Assembly: GCA_017962315.1 (NCBI GenBank)
Contig: JAGCVN010000063.1
Span: 1 to 50,197, forward strand
Reading direction: 5' to 3'
Length of the DNA stretch: 50,197 bases
Source: Kiritimatiellia bacterium
Lineage (GTDB): Bacteria > Verrucomicrobiota > Kiritimatiellia > RFP12 > UBA1067
Under the pieces are notes generated by a model that was given only the letters and a program-made list of their open reading frames with translations, made no database searches and had not been told where the DNA came from. Position 1 is the stretch's first letter, and each line of letters starts with the position of its first letter. A program made the position numbers and the translations under genes. This document shows, piece after piece, positions 13,852-25,040 of the stretch.

Positions 13852-16800
13852 TCACCGTCCTACTTGAACGGAAACGGGGCCAAGCAGACCAGAATCTCTC
13901 AACGGGGCATTTTTATCCGGACGGCGGAAAGTCCACGTGCGGCGCTTGTTTTCCGGAAGCCCGGCATCGTAAGCGAGACGGTTAAACCAAGTCCCCGTGA
14001 CTTCGATTTTCACTTGGTTGAGGCCCGGCTTGACCGCGTGGGTGATTTCCAGCCGGTACGGATACGACCACACCGTCCCGACCGCCACACTGTTCACTTC
14101 GACCTTCGCAATCGATTCAACACGTCCCAGGTCAAGTGCCACAGGAACGCCTGCCTGAAGGTTGTCCAGCGTGAACCCGCTACAATATTCGGCAGTCCCC
14201 GAAAAAGCCCGCGCCTCGTCCGTCGTTCCGATTTCCTTCCAAGGCCGTAGCGTATCGCAGACCGTTTCAACCGGCATCCCCCAACCTTCCGGGAAGCGCA
14301 CGCGCCAAGGCTGGGTCAACTCAATCCGCAGCGTCCGTCCGGAATCGGGTTGGGCGGGAAGTTCCTCCGCATTGCGGCGGAAAACGACAAAACAGGATTG
14401 GGCCGGTGCCAGAGAAAGCGAGATTGTCGTCTCCCGGCGCGATGCGGAAAGGATGGAGGCACGTTCTTTCGTTCCGTTCTCCGGATGCCAGATTTCAGGC
14501 ATTCCCTCGGCACGGAATGTCATCATCCCGTCAAACCCTTTGCCTGCCGTCGCGGGCGCGAGAAAGTACCAGTCCGCCTCTTCCGAACGGCGGTGATTCC
14601 AGACGCAACCGGTTCCACGTACATCCGGTACGATCTTTTCCGCCGACAAGACCGCCTCTAACGGCTTTCCGACATAAAGCCGCCCCGTGCGTCCGTCGGA
14701 AACCATGCAGTCCGTCTGCGCCGCGAGCGCGACAAGCGCGTTCCTCGCCCTCCTGAAACGAGCTTCCCCTTGTTCACCGTCTTTTCGTGTGGCGGGGGCA
14801 ACAGGGAGCGAGGCAATCGCCGCCGTTGCACCTTTCCAGATTCCGGCAAGAAGATGTTCCATCGTTTCCGGTAACATTCGACTGCTTTCCGGAATCCAGA
14901 GGACGGCAAATTCCGTGCCATCGGATGTACGCCACTTTCCATCCTGCGCGACGATGCGTGTCAGGAATGCGTCGGGATTGCAGTAGTCGTATTTGCATCC
15001 GGCAGGGAACGGAGCGTAATGGTCGGGACGGCCGTCACATTCATCGCCGAGGTACCAGAGGACGTCGGCGACAGGAACGCCGGACTCTAACATCGTCTGG
15101 CACCTCGCAAAATAGTCGGTGAAGGCGGTCATGTGGCGCCACCAGGACTGTCCCCGGACAAAGGGCGAACCGATATTGCGTCCGCCGAATGACGTGCCGG
15201 GCGGAAGCCAGGGGGACTGCGGGTTATGGGTGAAGGTATGGAATACGAAATGCGAAATCCCTTCGGCAAGGTTCATGTTGGCGTTATGCTTAAAGTCGCG
15301 CAGCGTTTCGTCCCAGGTAACGCGAAAGGCGGTGAATGCCTCGGCGCCGACGCTGCGTCTACCGTAGAGGTGCGCGGCAGAGATGATCGGCTTCACGGGC
15401 GTAAAGTTGAAGGAGACGGCCGGCTGCCAGAATTCGCACATGGGCGTATCCGCGTACTTGTAGTACTTCATGATGTCGCCGGGGATGGAGTTCCCGAACG
15501 CGGCCTCGAATTCTACCTCCATGCCGCGTTCGCGGGCGCGGGCGGCCATGTGGCCGAAAAAGTTCTCCGATATCAAATCGCTAATGAGCGAACGTCAATC
15601 GTTGAGAAAACGGGCGGTGTCGTCCGGTGAATCGACAACGTACCCGAACACGGCAGGAATCCACGTGAAGAGGCCGTATCCCAGACGCGAGGAGAAAACC
15701 GCATCCAGCCCAGGCGTCCACGTCTGCTGGCTGCATTCCCAGCTGTCCATCAGCATGGCGCGAAGTTTCCCCTGGAGCGGAGCCTTGGCTGCCGTGAGCC
15801 GCCCGATGTAGGCATCGAACTGCACGTCTGCCGCTTTTGCCGAAAGCTTGTCGCACTCGAAGCCCGTCCCTTCCGGGGGGGCGGGGATATTTTTCACCCC
15901 TGTGTTCACATGGCCGATACGCAATACCGTCCAGCGACCGGCGGGCGCGTCCCATGAGAGCGTCCCGTCCCTGTCCATCCCCCGAGAAAGGTTCACAACC
16001 GACGCGGCTTGTACCCACGCGGATTTCGACTGCTTCGGAGGCTGACGATGCAGAAGGTTCCGCAACGTCCAACACGCCTCGCCTTCCCAGTTGTCCTTCT
16101 TTGCCGCACTGAGGAGACGTACCGTCCGCAGGGAAACGGGATGCTTGTTCTTGACGGTCAAGACGAAGCTGCGCGAGGTGGTCTCGCGACAAGCGAGCGA
16201 ACAAGTCCGCGCGTCCTGCCAGCTGGACGGCGGCAGGGCGACCTCTTCCACGAGCGTTATGACATGGGGAGGTACGGAGTTTGTCCCGTCCGCAGGAACC
16301 GTGACGGGGCGCGGACCTCCCGCTACGTCACAGGGTGCAACAAGCGAGACCGTCGTTCCCGGATCGAACGACTTCGTCACAGCGGCAAGGCTCTTCACGG
16401 ACGGCATCTCAAGCGTACGCACCGTGACCGGTTTGGGAAACGTGTAGGTGATTTTCAACGTGGTGTTGGCGGGAATCTGCACCGCACCGCGACCACGCAT
16501 CCAAGCGTTCCAATCGGCTTTCACGGTTCCCGTTACGGACGCAGGGGCGAGCGGTTTTCCCCAATCACCGTCGGGCGCGGGAAAGGCGACAACCGCAATG
16601 TCGCGCCAGTCCTGCCAATCGGCCCCTGTACCTGGCGGTTGCGGAAGCGTGAGCCGCACCTTCCTTCCCCCCTCGACATCCAACCGGGACATCGCGAGAT
16701 GCCGCATGGCGTTTTCCGGTTTGATCCACGGGCCTCCCGCCATCGCCCAGCCGGGGCAGACCTGCATCGCCATTTTGAGTCCGAGCCGTTCACATTCGCT

Positions 16801-17175
16801 TCCGAAATGCCCGACAAGCCTATCCCATTCGGGACTCAAACAGACAACCTGTTCGGGGACACCCGGCCAAGCACCGCGTCCGTTATTCCCATTGAAGAGT
16901 TTGATACCGGAAATTCCGGCCGCCTTTACGGCTTCAAGATCCGCCGTGATTCCTGGAGCGGCTACGTTCCCTCCAAAGAAAAAGAAATAGGTCTCCGGCC
17001 GCTTTTCGGGTGACGGCTTGACAAACTCCGCTTCCGGGATTCCGCCTGGCAAAGCGAACGCCCCAAAGGCGGGCAACAACAACATTCCGTTGACGATGAA
17101 ACGCAGAAAGGCAAGAGTTCCCGTTTTTTTCGTTGCACAGGAACCAGCATAGCGAAGTTTTTTCAACGGTTCCAT
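13852..17175 (-). pseudogene. GH106-type alpha-L-rhamnosidase-like protein interrupted by an in-frame TGA
   Basis: The frame spans 1,108 codons with a single stop, TGA at 15595-15597 (codon 527). Both sides are in the same frame and are clearly one protein: RFLND, then TGA, then RSLISDLISENFFGH, where family members have an aromatic residue followed by R. TGG to TGA is the simplest explanation. An N-terminal signal peptide (hydrophobic about 22-40, ending AFALP) is followed by GGNVAAPGITADLEAVKAAG and KMAMQVCPGWAMAGGPW of the GH106 catalytic barrel. The C-terminus is a galactose-binding-like beta domain ending GLLGPVSVQVGR. TGA is a normal stop elsewhere (for example at 2400-2402). The start is 1 nt from the preceding GH106 stop. 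Confidence 0.8.
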
Positions 17176-17176
17176 T

Positions 17177-20100
17177 TTACAGTCCGCGGAATTCCAGCTT
17201 CACCGGGCCGAGAAGCCCCGACGGCTCATTTTCTACCGTCGTGCGGTAGCGCGTGGGGATCGTCTGGTAGTGGTTGTTGAGTGTATTGTACACCGTAACC
17301 TTGAGCGTGTTCCCGCCCGCCTTCAGCGCGCCTCCCGCCTCGACCTTCCAAGGCGGACAGCACAGCACGTTCTCCGCGCCGCCGTTCACTGACACGCCGC
17401 AACACGCGCCAACGCCGCCAAGGTCAAGCGTGGCGGCGGCCTTTGCCTGCCCTGGCGTGAGCGTAAACGTCTTTTCGTAAACTGCCCCGCCGGAGTAGAA
17501 CTTGAGACCGTCCGCAATCAACGCCCAGTTACCGAGTGCGATCTTGCCCGTCCCGCACGTCAGGCGCATCGGCTCCGTAAACACGGCACCACCGATAAAG
17601 CCAGGCTCATGCGCGACCTTCAGCGTCAGCGCGGCGACACCCTCGTTCGACATGCTCGGCTTTACGCGGTAGACATGTCCCATTGCATCGGAAAGCGACT
17701 CCACCTTTGCTTCTGCCCCGGCAATATTCGCGGAGAGGAGCGTCCCGCGCATCCGTATTTCAATCTCGGTGCAAGCAGGGGGAAGCGTCGCGGAGTAAAT
17801 ACCCTCCTTGACCTTGCCCCCGAAGGGATCGAACGGCAAGACCGCCGGATCGTTATACCAGCACATCGAAAGCGGGACCTGCGAAGGGACGCTCTTGACA
17901 TCCGAACGCATCAGGACGAGCGCGGCACGGCCAAAATCATCGTAACTCGCGGAAAGTTCATGATACCCCGCCGTGAGCGCGAGTTCTTCACCGGGTTTTC
18001 GATCCTTGCCGTCAATCGACAGGCTTGCGGGCACAACCCCGTGCACGACAGGCTTCGCCTTGCAGTCGCACGGCGCATAGACGAAGGTCTTGTAACGATA
18101 GACACCGGGTTTCTTCTTTCCAGGCTTATTGGAATCGTAGTGGTATTCACCAATGTAGCGGTCCTTCTGCTTGCCTCTTGTCGGGCTATAGGCATCGTAG
18201 TGCCTCGTGCTGTACGGGCCCAGCACGAAGAAGTCGTCGCCCACGATACCGTTCAAACCGTGGTGCCAGTCCTGGAATCCGGGCATCCCCTCCGCGCCTT
18301 CCCGCCAGGAGAAAAGGAATGGAGCGCCGTTGCCGTCAAGGAATTGCGGTCCGAATCCAACGGTCATCTCCGCAGGAAGTCCGAGTTCCCCGGCATCGTT
18401 CATTTTCACACGGCGAATCTCCGCGCCGATAAAACGTTCGCGGACGGGCAGACGGAAGTCTCCCCATTTGTTGTCGAGCGTCGGCTTGAGCGTGAAGTTC
18501 CACTCGCCGTCGAGGGTAACGACAGCTTGCACAGTATCGGCGCGAGAGGCGTGCGTCGCCACCTGTCCGTTTTGAACGGGGGAACCGTCCATGCCGCGAA
18601 ACACCACAAGCTTCGGTGCACCGTCGCCGTCGATACGCACAGTCGTCGTGCCATCGGCGTTGTGCGTGAACGCCGTTAACGCTTTTTGCGAACCGTCCCA
18701 GGGGTTCCAGAGTTCGGGTGCGCCGCCCGTACGGAACGTACATTCGCCTGACGCCGCGAGGTCACAAATGAAATAGATGTCATACCCGCCAACACGGCGG
18801 TGGAGCGCCTTGGCGTTACCGGGGGCGCGGAAGTCGGGCGTCCCGCCGGCTGCGGCGATCGCTTTCAACTGCGCGTCGGAAGGTTTGGCGGGGAGGTGCA
18901 GACCGTCCGCCACCAGTTCCGCGATCAGCGCGTCCATCTTCGCCTTGTCCGTATGCGGCGCATCGGTGAACTTCGGAATCTCGCCGAGAATGACGACCTT
19001 TCCTCCGGCACGTTTAAACGAAACAAGTTTTTCCAACGACGAACGCCGGATCGCGATCATATCCGGTAGAATCGCCACGCGGTACGCCTCGTCGGCAACG
19101 CGAAGGCGTCCGCCTTCGACCCGCGCAGACGCGAGCGAATCGGCGTCGATGAAATCGACATCCGTCTGCGCTTCGGTGACAAGGCGGCGAACGATATCGT
19201 GCGAGACTCCGACAGACACGTTCCCCCTGTTCCGGTTGTAGACGCACGGCTCAAGCGGGTTCACCACCGCAACATCACACCCATGCGATCCCTGACTCAA
19301 GACGTAACTCAGACGTTCAAAATACTTGAGGAACGTCTTCATGTACGTCCAGTACGGCATACGGAAATGGTAGCAAGGAGGCGCCCACTCCCACCAGCCC
19401 CCGTAGGTGGAGTAGTAGAGTCCGTGAAGGTTCAAGAGGTTTGCGCCATAGAGATAGTTATGGCAGGTGGAATTGAAGATCGTCGTTGTGGAGGCCTGCC
19501 AGCCCTGCGAATGGTACCCTTCTAACCATACACGCGGACGGCGGTAGAGATGGGCGATGGAGGAACCGACCTTGTTTTTGATGATGTCGGCGGAACGTCC
19601 GGGCGTGTCGAAACCGGGGGCGGTAAAATACTTCATCACGCGCATATAGTCGATGTACTTGCTCATCGGGTGCCGACCGCGCGTCGCCTGGTCGCACCCG
19701 TAGATGAGGCCGCGATTCGCGTGCCAGTCGTAAATCGGCTTGTAGTAGCGCTCGCAAGCGAGGGTACTCATCACGTCATTCATGTCGAGGCGTACCTTCA
19801 CGGTGTCGGGACCGTAGTCCGTGAAGAGCGCGGGCAGCATGGGTACGATGTCGTATCCCTTGCGCTTCTTGAACTCGTCCGCGAAGTCCGGCGACCACAG
19901 CCAAAGACTGTCACGCGAAAGGATCAATTCGTCCTGAAAGAAGTAGTTGAGGGCGCCCCTCGCCTCTTCCGGCACCTTCTCGATGAACGGATTGAAGAAG
20001 CGTTCCACCACGCGGCGGCCGGACTCCGCATTGAGCGGGTCGAGTGTACGCACCTGCGGGATGGCGGAAAAGATGTACAGCGTCCAGTTCCCTACGGGGA

Positions 20101-20686
20101 GTTCACCGCCGGTCCGAAGGACGGAAACGTTTCCTCCGTCATTACGTCTGGCGACCACGGCCACCGTGTTCTCGTTGAAACCGGGAACCTTTCCTCCGCC
20201 GAAACGCCTTGTCTGCATGGAGAGTTCCTTGGCGCGTACGTCCGGCGCACTAATGCCGAGTTTTCGCCAGAGGTTGTCCGACTCAGGAAAATCAAGCGTG
20301 TAGTTGGAGAGGGAGAGCCCCATCTTGCGTTTGGCGCACTCGCGGGCGACAAATGCGAACACATCCCACCACTCGTCTGAGAAGAGTTTCGGATCGCTGT
20401 CCTGCGTGGGGCGCGTCCCCGTGCGGTAATGGGCGTAATTCACCTGAACGCCTGCGATTCCCGCCTTGTGCAGTTCTTCGAGCTGCTCAAGGAGCCGTTC
20501 CTTGTTCAACGGCTCCCTGCCGCTCCACCACCAGAACGGGACCTCTCCATAACCGGGCGGCGGCGCCTTGAAGTCGGAACGCAACGTCCTCTCCGCCCCC
20601 GCTTGCGGGAACCCGAGCTCCTCGACGGCAAAGACAGCAACCGTTGCCGACACCAGCGCAGCAAGTGCCAATCCAATACGATTCAT
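17177..20686 (-). CDS. GH106-type secreted glycoside hydrolase (alpha-L-rhamnosidase-like)
   Basis: A 1,169-residue secreted enzyme. The signal peptide MNRIGLALAALVSATVAVFA ends near residue 20. The catalytic half starts FKAPPPGYGEVPFWWWSG and contains KAGIAGVQVNYAHYRTGTRP and KRKMGLSLSNYTLDFPESDN, as in GH106 proteins that release terminal rhamnose from pectin (rhamnogalacturonan) and other glycans. Acidic residues in the FFQDELILSRDSLWLWSPDF and WLEGYHSQGW regions are candidate catalytic or metal ligands. The C-terminal half is beta-rich, including a galactose-binding-like domain ending SGLLGPVKLEFRGL. It begins 13 nt after infB with a GAGGAT RBS, so it appears to be transcribed with nusA-infB. 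Activity on rhamnose is inferred from the family only. Confidence 0.8.
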   Translation of the reverse strand: MNRIGLALAALVSATVAVFAVEELGFPQAGAERTLRSDFKAPPPGYGEVPFWWWSGREPLNKERLLEQLEELHKAGIAGVQVNYAHYRTGTRPTQDSDPKLFSDEWWDVFAFVARECAKRKMGLSLSNYTLDFPESDNLWRKLGISAPDVRAKELSMQTRRFGGGKVPGFNENTVAVVARRNDGGNVSVLRTGGELPVGNWTLYIFSAIPQVRTLDPLNAESGRRVVERFFNPFIEKVPEEARGALNYFFQDELILSRDSLWLWSPDFADEFKKRKGYDIVPMLPALFTDYGPDTVKVRLDMNDVMSTLACERYYKPIYDWHANRGLIYGCDQATRGRHPMSKYIDYMRVMKYFTAPGFDTPGRSADIIKNKVGSSIAHLYRRPRVWLEGYHSQGWQASTTTIFNSTCHNYLYGANLLNLHGLYYSTYGGWWEWAPPCYHFRMPYWTYMKTFLKYFERLSYVLSQGSHGCDVAVVNPLEPCVYNRNRGNVSVGVSHDIVRRLVTEAQTDVDFIDADSLASARVEGGRLRVADEAYRVAILPDMIAIRRSSLEKLVSFKRAGGKVVILGEIPKFTDAPHTDKAKMDALIAELVADGLHLPAKPSDAQLKAIAAAGGTPDFRAPGNAKALHRRVGGYDIYFICDLAASGECTFRTGGAPELWNPWDGSQKALTAFTHNADGTTTVRIDGDGAPKLVVFRGMDGSPVQNGQVATHASRADTVQAVVTLDGEWNFTLKPTLDNKWGDFRLPVRERFIGAEIRRVKMNDAGELGLPAEMTVGFGPQFLDGNGAPFLFSWREGAEGMPGFQDWHHGLNGIVGDDFFVLGPYSTRHYDAYSPTRGKQKDRYIGEYHYDSNKPGKKKPGVYRYKTFVYAPCDCKAKPVVHGVVPASLSIDGKDRKPGEELALTAGYHELSASYDDFGRAALVLMRSDVKSVPSQVPLSMCWYNDPAVLPFDPFGGKVKEGIYSATLPPACTEIEIRMRGTLLSANIAGAEAKVESLSDAMGHVYRVKPSMSNEGVAALTLKVAHEPGFIGGAVFTEPMRLTCGTGKIALGNWALIADGLKFYSGGAVYEKTFTLTPGQAKAAATLDLGGVGACCGVSVNGGAENVLCCPPWKVEAGGALKAGGNTLKVTVYNTLNNHYQTIPTRYRTTVENEPSGLLGPVKLEFRGL

Positions 20687-20699
20687 GTGAATCCTCGTT

Positions 20700-23549
20700 T
20701 TACAGCGAACGCGGCAGTTCTTCCTGCTCGTAGCATTCGATTACATCGTCGGGTTGGAATCCCTCGAATCCGTTGAAGTGGATGCCGCACTCCTGCGAAC
20801 CGGTGACTTCGGTCACCTCGTTCTGGAAGTGCTTGAGCGAGGCGAGACGCCCCTCCCACAGTTTCTCCTTGTTGCGGAAAATACGGTAGCGTCCCTTGGA
20901 CTTGAGCACGCCGTCCTTCATCTGGCAGCCGGCAACGCGGCCGAGCTTGCCGATATCGAACACCGCCTTGACGTAGGCGTGCCCACGGACGACTTCCTTG
21001 TACTCCGGAGGGAGAAGGTCGAGCATGCATTTCTTGACATGGTCGATCAACTCGTAAATGATGCGGAACGTGTTAATCCTCACGGCGTCGTGGCGGGCCT
21101 TCTGCTGGACGCCGGACTCGCACCCGATGTTGAAGCCGACGATGATCGACTTGCCGGCCGCCGCGTTGTTGACGTCCGTTTCGCAGACGTTGCCGACGGA
21201 GGCATAAAGGACGGAGAGCGAAACCTTCTGGCTGACGATACCCCGCAGCGCCTCGTTGATCGCCTCGGCGGAACCTTGGGTATCCGCCTTGATGATCACG
21301 GACAATTCACGCTTCTCGCCGCTCTTGATCTTGTTGATGAGGTCGTCGAGAGAGGTTACCTTTGAGGTCATCGACAGCTTCTCCTGCTTCAACTCCTCGG
21401 CCGCCTTCTCTGCGAGCGCACGGGCGCGTTTTTCATCGAGCATCACGCGGAAGGCGGCGCCGGCCTCCGGCACGCCGGAAAGTCCCATGCACTTCGCCGC
21501 CATCGCGGGACCTACCGCTTTCACGCGATGGCCCTTGTCGTCGATCAAGGCGCGGACTTTGCCGAAGTACTGGCCGCAAAGCAGGATGTCGCCGACTTTC
21601 AACGTACCGCCGGAGACGAGCATCGCCGCCGTCGGACCAAGCCCCTGTTCCAGTTCCGCTTCGATCACGTAGCCGTCTGCGCGGCGGTTCGGGTTCGCCT
21701 GCAGTTCCAGCATGTCCGCCTGGAGGAGGATCATCTCCAGGAGATGGTCGATCCCGTCACCGGTCAACGCGGAAACCTCGCAGCAGATGATGTCGCCGCC
21801 CCACTCTTCAGGGGTGAGATTTTCACCCTGGAGCATCTGGCGGACGCGGTCCGGCTTGGCATTGGGAAGGTCGCACTTGTTGATGGCGACCATGATTTGG
21901 ACGCCTGCCTGACGGGCATCGGCGATCGCCTCTTTCGTCTGCGGCATGATACCGTCGTCCGCCGCAATGACGATGACGGCGATATCCGTCATGTTCGCCC
22001 CGCGCATACGCATCGCGGAGAACGCCGCGTGTCCGGGCGTATCCAGGAAGGTGATGGTACGATCGTTGATCTCCACCGAATAGGCACTGATGGCCTGGGT
22101 GATACCCCCCGCCTCGCCGGCGGCGACATGGGTTTTACGGATACGGTCCATCAACGACGTCTTGCCGTGGTCGACATGCCCCAGGAAGGTGACGACCGGC
22201 GGACGGGGAACCAGCTCCTCGGGCTTGTCCTCGGGGATCGCATCGTCGGCATCCTCGCTGCGGAGGATCGGTCTGCGCTCGGTCGAACGTTTCTGGCGTT
22301 CCAGCTCGACTTTGAACCCGTATTTCTCGGCGATCCGCGTCGCGACATCGATCTCGATACGCTGGTTGATGGAGGCGAGGATGTTCACCTGCATCAGGTC
22401 GGCAATCAACCGGTTGGGGCGGAGTCCCAGCTTCTCCGCGAAATCCTTGACCACGACGGCGCCGCGCAACGGAATGACGCGGTCGCCCGCCGGATCCGTT
22501 CCTGCGTTACCCCCCTGCGGGACGGGGCGCTGCTGCGGCAATCCGCCGCGCCCCGGCTGCTGGCCGCGCGGAGACATTCCGGGACGGCCACCCTGCTGCG
22601 CGCCTCGTCCCTGACCGCGTCCCTGCTGGACGGCGTCATTTCCACGGCCGAATCCGTCGCGTCCGTTTCCGCGGCGCTGGCCGAACTGTCCCTGCTGCCC
22701 CTGCTGGGCGGCGGCCGCGTATCCGCCGATACGCGCCTGCCCATACCCGCCGGTGCGTCCGCCCATGGCGTTCTGGTGCGCGTAACCGCCGGTGCGGGTG
22801 CCCGCCGCATACCCGGACTGCGACAAAGAACGGGAAGTGCCCTCGCGTTCGTTCCGTCCCGAAGACCGGGAAGGCTTCGCATCGCGTTGCGAATCACGCC
22901 GGTTGATACGGTCCAGGAAGGGTGCGGCACGCTCCTCGTCCGGATCCAGCTCCTCGTCGGAACCATACCGGGGGGCACGCGCCGGTTTCGCGGGTTTGGG
23001 AACGGGTTTCGCCGCAGGCGCCGAGGGTTCGGCCTTCTGCGGCTTCGTCGGTTCAGCGGCGACCGGAGCCTCCGGTTTCTCGACGGCGGGAGACGGCGGC
23101 TCGGAGACAGGCTGTTGCTCCAGGGCTTTCGCCGCCGGCGTTGCGTCCTTGGCGGCAACCGCAGCGGCGGGCGTGGGTTCCGCCGCCGGTTGCACCTGCG
23201 CCGACGGTTCGGCGGCCTTCGCTTTCGCCGCCTTCGCGGCGAGCGCGGCATCGGCGGCGGAACGAGCCAGTTCCAGATGTTCACGAAGGGCGGCACGCGA
23301 TTTCTCCTCGCCGGCGGCAGCCGACTTGCGGGCTGCCTCGCGCTTCCGGGCGAAGAGAGCCTCGCGATCCGCGATGCTCCTCCGGATCTCGTCGACGTGG
23401 CGCCCTTTCAGCGTGTCCTTGATTTGTGCGACTTCTTTCGGATCCAGCTTCGACAAGGAGGAGTACGCTTCTATCTCCAAGGCACCCGCCCGTTTCAGGA
23501 TATCAACATTCGTTGTCCCCATTTCTGCGGCCAATTCACAAACTCTCAT
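20700..23549 (-). CDS. infB: translation initiation factor IF-2
   Basis: A 949-residue GTPase that places initiator tRNA on the 30S subunit. The N-terminal IF2_N-like helix is [21 protein letters not shown] long Ala/Glu/Pro segment (about 70-210) is followed by a Gly/Gln/Arg-rich stretch (about 250-345). The second IF2_N domain and the G domain follow, with G1 GHVDHGKTS near residue 457, G3 DTPGH and G4 NKCD. Domains II, III and IV are complete, ending in [16 protein letters not shown]. The RBS AAGGAGAGGG precedes the ATG. The nusA-infB order is canonical, but rbfA, truB and rpsO do not follow; GH106 genes do. Confidence 0.97.
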   Translation of the reverse strand: MRVCELAAEMGTTNVDILKRAGALEIEAYSSLSKLDPKEVAQIKDTLKGRHVDEIRRSIADREALFARKREAARKSAAAGEEKSRAALREHLELARSAADAALAAKAAKAKAAEPSAQVQPAAEPTPAAAVAAKDATPAAKALEQQPVSEPPSPAVEKPEAPVAAEPTKPQKAEPSAPAAKPVPKPAKPARAPRYGSDEELDPDEERAAPFLDRINRRDSQRDAKPSRSSGRNEREGTSRSLSQSGYAAGTRTGGYAHQNAMGGRTGGYGQARIGGYAAAAQQGQQGQFGQRRGNGRDGFGRGNDAVQQGRGQGRGAQQGGRPGMSPRGQQPGRGGLPQQRPVPQGGNAGTDPAGDRVIPLRGAVVVKDFAEKLGLRPNRLIADLMQVNILASINQRIEIDVATRIAEKYGFKVELERQKRSTERRPILRSEDADDAIPEDKPEELVPRPPVVTFLGHVDHGKTSLMDRIRKTHVAAGEAGGITQAISAYSVEINDRTITFLDTPGHAAFSAMRMRGANMTDIAVIVIAADDGIMPQTKEAIADARQAGVQIMVAINKCDLPNAKPDRVRQMLQGENLTPEEWGGDIICCEVSALTGDGIDHLLEMILLQADMLELQANPNRRADGYVIEAELEQGLGPTAAMLVSGGTLKVGDILLCGQYFGKVRALIDDKGHRVKAVGPAMAAKCMGLSGVPEAGAAFRVMLDEKRARALAEKAAEELKQEKLSMTSKVTSLDDLINKIKSGEKRELSVIIKADTQGSAEAINEALRGIVSQKVSLSVLYASVGNVCETDVNNAAAGKSIIVGFNIGCESGVQQKARHDAVRINTFRIIYELIDHVKKCMLDLLPPEYKEVVRGHAYVKAVFDIGKLGRVAGCQMKDGVLKSKGRYRIFRNKEKLWEGRLASLKHFQNEVTEVTGSQECGIHFNGFEGFQPDDVIECYEQEELPRSL

Positions 23550-23623
23550 TTTTCCCTCTCCTTTGGGCTACGCCACCGCGTATACCGAAAATGCCTTCTG
23601 CCACCTGTCTTCTTCCAACCGCC

Positions 23624-24901
23624 CTACTCGTCCGACGGAACCACGATCGGCTTGCGGCTGTCCAGCACCGTCTGCGCGACGGCGAAAAGCCCTTCCACCG
23701 TAAGCCGGTCCAAGCCCGTAACCTCGCAGACGTAGGGGACGTCGGAGGCGAGAATGCCGTCCGGCGTCAGGAAGCCGTTGCTCACAAGAAGGGAGGCCGT
23801 AGCCTCATCCGTCTGGAGCGAGTCGGCCAAATGCTGGATCGCCGAGTCGCGCTGTTCTGCGAACGATTCCTGCCCGCTCGTCTTCGTGATACTGACGTGG
23901 TATCCCGTAAGCTTGGAGGTAAGCCGCACGTTCTGTCCATGCTTACCGATCGCAAGCGAAAGCTGATCCGGCGCCACCGTCACGCGGACGGTTTTCGGGG
24001 AATCTTTCGCCACCTCGACCGTCGTCAGCTTCGCCGGCTGAAGCGCCTGCGTCACGAACTGGCGGATGTCGGGACTCCAGCGGACGATGTCTATCTTTTC
24101 GCCGCTGAGTTCCTTGATGATGTTGCGGACGCGGGCACCACGCAAACCCACACAAGCGCCGACCGGGTCTACCTTGTCATCCAGCGTCTTGACCGCGATT
24201 TTCGTCCGCAGTCCGGGATCGCGAGCCACGCTCACGATCTCTACGATGCCGTCGGAGATCTCGGAGACCTCCAGACGGAACAGCAGCTTGACGAAATCGG
24301 GGCAAGCACGCGAAAGGATAATGGAAGGGCCAAGCGAATTGGGCGTCACGCGATACACGTAAGCGCGGATCCGGTCACCCACCTGAAACTCCTCGGTGGG
24401 CATCCGTTCCTTCGCCGGCATGAGCGCGTCCGCCTTGCCGAGGTCGATATAGATGTCGCGGCGTTCGATCGACTTGACCGTCCCGCTCACGATATCGCCG
24501 ACCCGGTCTTTGAACTCGTCCATGACGTTCTTCCGTTCCGCCTCGCGGATCTTCTGGAGGATCATCTGGCGCGCGGCCTGCGCGGCGATGCGTCCGAGTT
24601 TCGTCGTCGGGACGGAGACCTCGAACTGGTCGCCTTCGCGGACGTCCGGTCCGTATGTCTTCCGTGCGCGCATCAGGTTGATGTAGCCGGGCCCCGACTC
24701 GACGTTCGAGACCGTGACCGTGTCCGTCGCCGTCAACTGCAGGGTTTTCCGGTCGATCTTCACACGCAAATTCTTTGAAACATCCAGGCTACACTTCGCG
24801 GAATGCTGGATGGCAGATTCAATCGCCTGGATAATGACTTCGCGGCTCACGCCGCGGTCACGCTCCAGATAACTCACTATCGCCAATAATTCTCCGTTCA
24901 T
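23624..24901 (-). CDS. nusA: transcription termination/antitermination factor NusA
   Basis: A 425-residue RNA-polymerase-binding factor. The N-terminal domain (MNGELLAIVSYLERDRGVSR) contacts the flap. The S1 domain lies near 130-200 (GTVKSIERRDIYIDLGKADAL). The KH1-KH2 region contains DPVGACVGLRGARVRNI and LAIGKHGQNVRLTSKLTGY. A C-terminal helix-hairpin-helix-like module follows (FLTPDGILASDVPYVCEVTG), shorter than in E. coli NusA. The ATG at 24899-24901 has an AAAGG-type RBS; upstream in-frame sequence is leader. The usual upstream gene rimP is missing, and the 14-gene cluster abuts instead. Confidence 0.96.
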   Translation of the reverse strand: MNGELLAIVSYLERDRGVSREVIIQAIESAIQHSAKCSLDVSKNLRVKIDRKTLQLTATDTVTVSNVESGPGYINLMRARKTYGPDVREGDQFEVSVPTTKLGRIAAQAARQMILQKIREAERKNVMDEFKDRVGDIVSGTVKSIERRDIYIDLGKADALMPAKERMPTEEFQVGDRIRAYVYRVTPNSLGPSIILSRACPDFVKLLFRLEVSEISDGIVEIVSVARDPGLRTKIAVKTLDDKVDPVGACVGLRGARVRNIIKELSGEKIDIVRWSPDIRQFVTQALQPAKLTTVEVAKDSPKTVRVTVAPDQLSLAIGKHGQNVRLTSKLTGYHVSITKTSGQESFAEQRDSAIQHLADSLQTDEATASLLVSNGFLTPDGILASDVPYVCEVTGLDRLTVEGLFAVAQTVLDSRKPIVVPSDE

Positions 24902-24934
24902 TTTGCACCGCCTTTCCAACCGAATGTGAACAAC

Positions 24935-24972
24935 AAAAAAGAGCGGGAGAAAGCCCCCGTTCTTCTTGTCGC
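24935..24972 (-). terminator. terminator-like hairpin inside the nusA leader
   Basis: On the minus strand GAGCG...CGGGGG CTTT CTCCCGCTC folds into a GC hairpin (CGGG 24956-24959 with CCCG 24944-24947, extended by GAG/CTC pairs reaching 24972) and is followed at once by TTTTTT (24935-24940). It lies downstream of the promoter at 24987-25015 and upstream of the nusA ATG, so it would interrupt the nusA transcript itself. Attenuation or NusA autoregulation is one reading. Termination of read-through from the upstream operon is another. Confidence 0.5.
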
Positions 24973-24986
24973 TCAAAAAGATGGCA

Positions 24987-25015
24987 CTAGTTTACCCTAC
25001 TTTTCGGAAGGTGTC
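24987..25015 (-). promoter_or_regulatory. strong promoter for nusA-infB
   Basis: On the minus strand a perfect TTGACA (25010-25015), 17-nt spacer and TAAACT (24987-24992). The predicted start near 24980 gives a leader of about 80 nt containing the hairpin at 24935-24972. Confidence 0.75.
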
Positions 25016-25040
25016 AACCTATCCGCGCCGGAAATTTACA

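Noticed and set aside
15595..15597. Selenocysteine at the GH106 TGA
   Set aside because: No selenocysteine is known in this enzyme family, the expected residue is aromatic, and I see no convincing SECIS stem just downstream.
13852..17175. Alternative genetic code (TGA read as Trp)
   Set aside because: TGA is the normal stop in other genes, for example at 2400-2402 and 42480-42482. One interrupted gene is not enough.
21528..23735. 735-codon open frame on the plus strand opposite infB
   Set aside because: Antisense to the IF-2 gene, whose G domain is unmistakable; the frame is His/Arg/Gly-rich noise.
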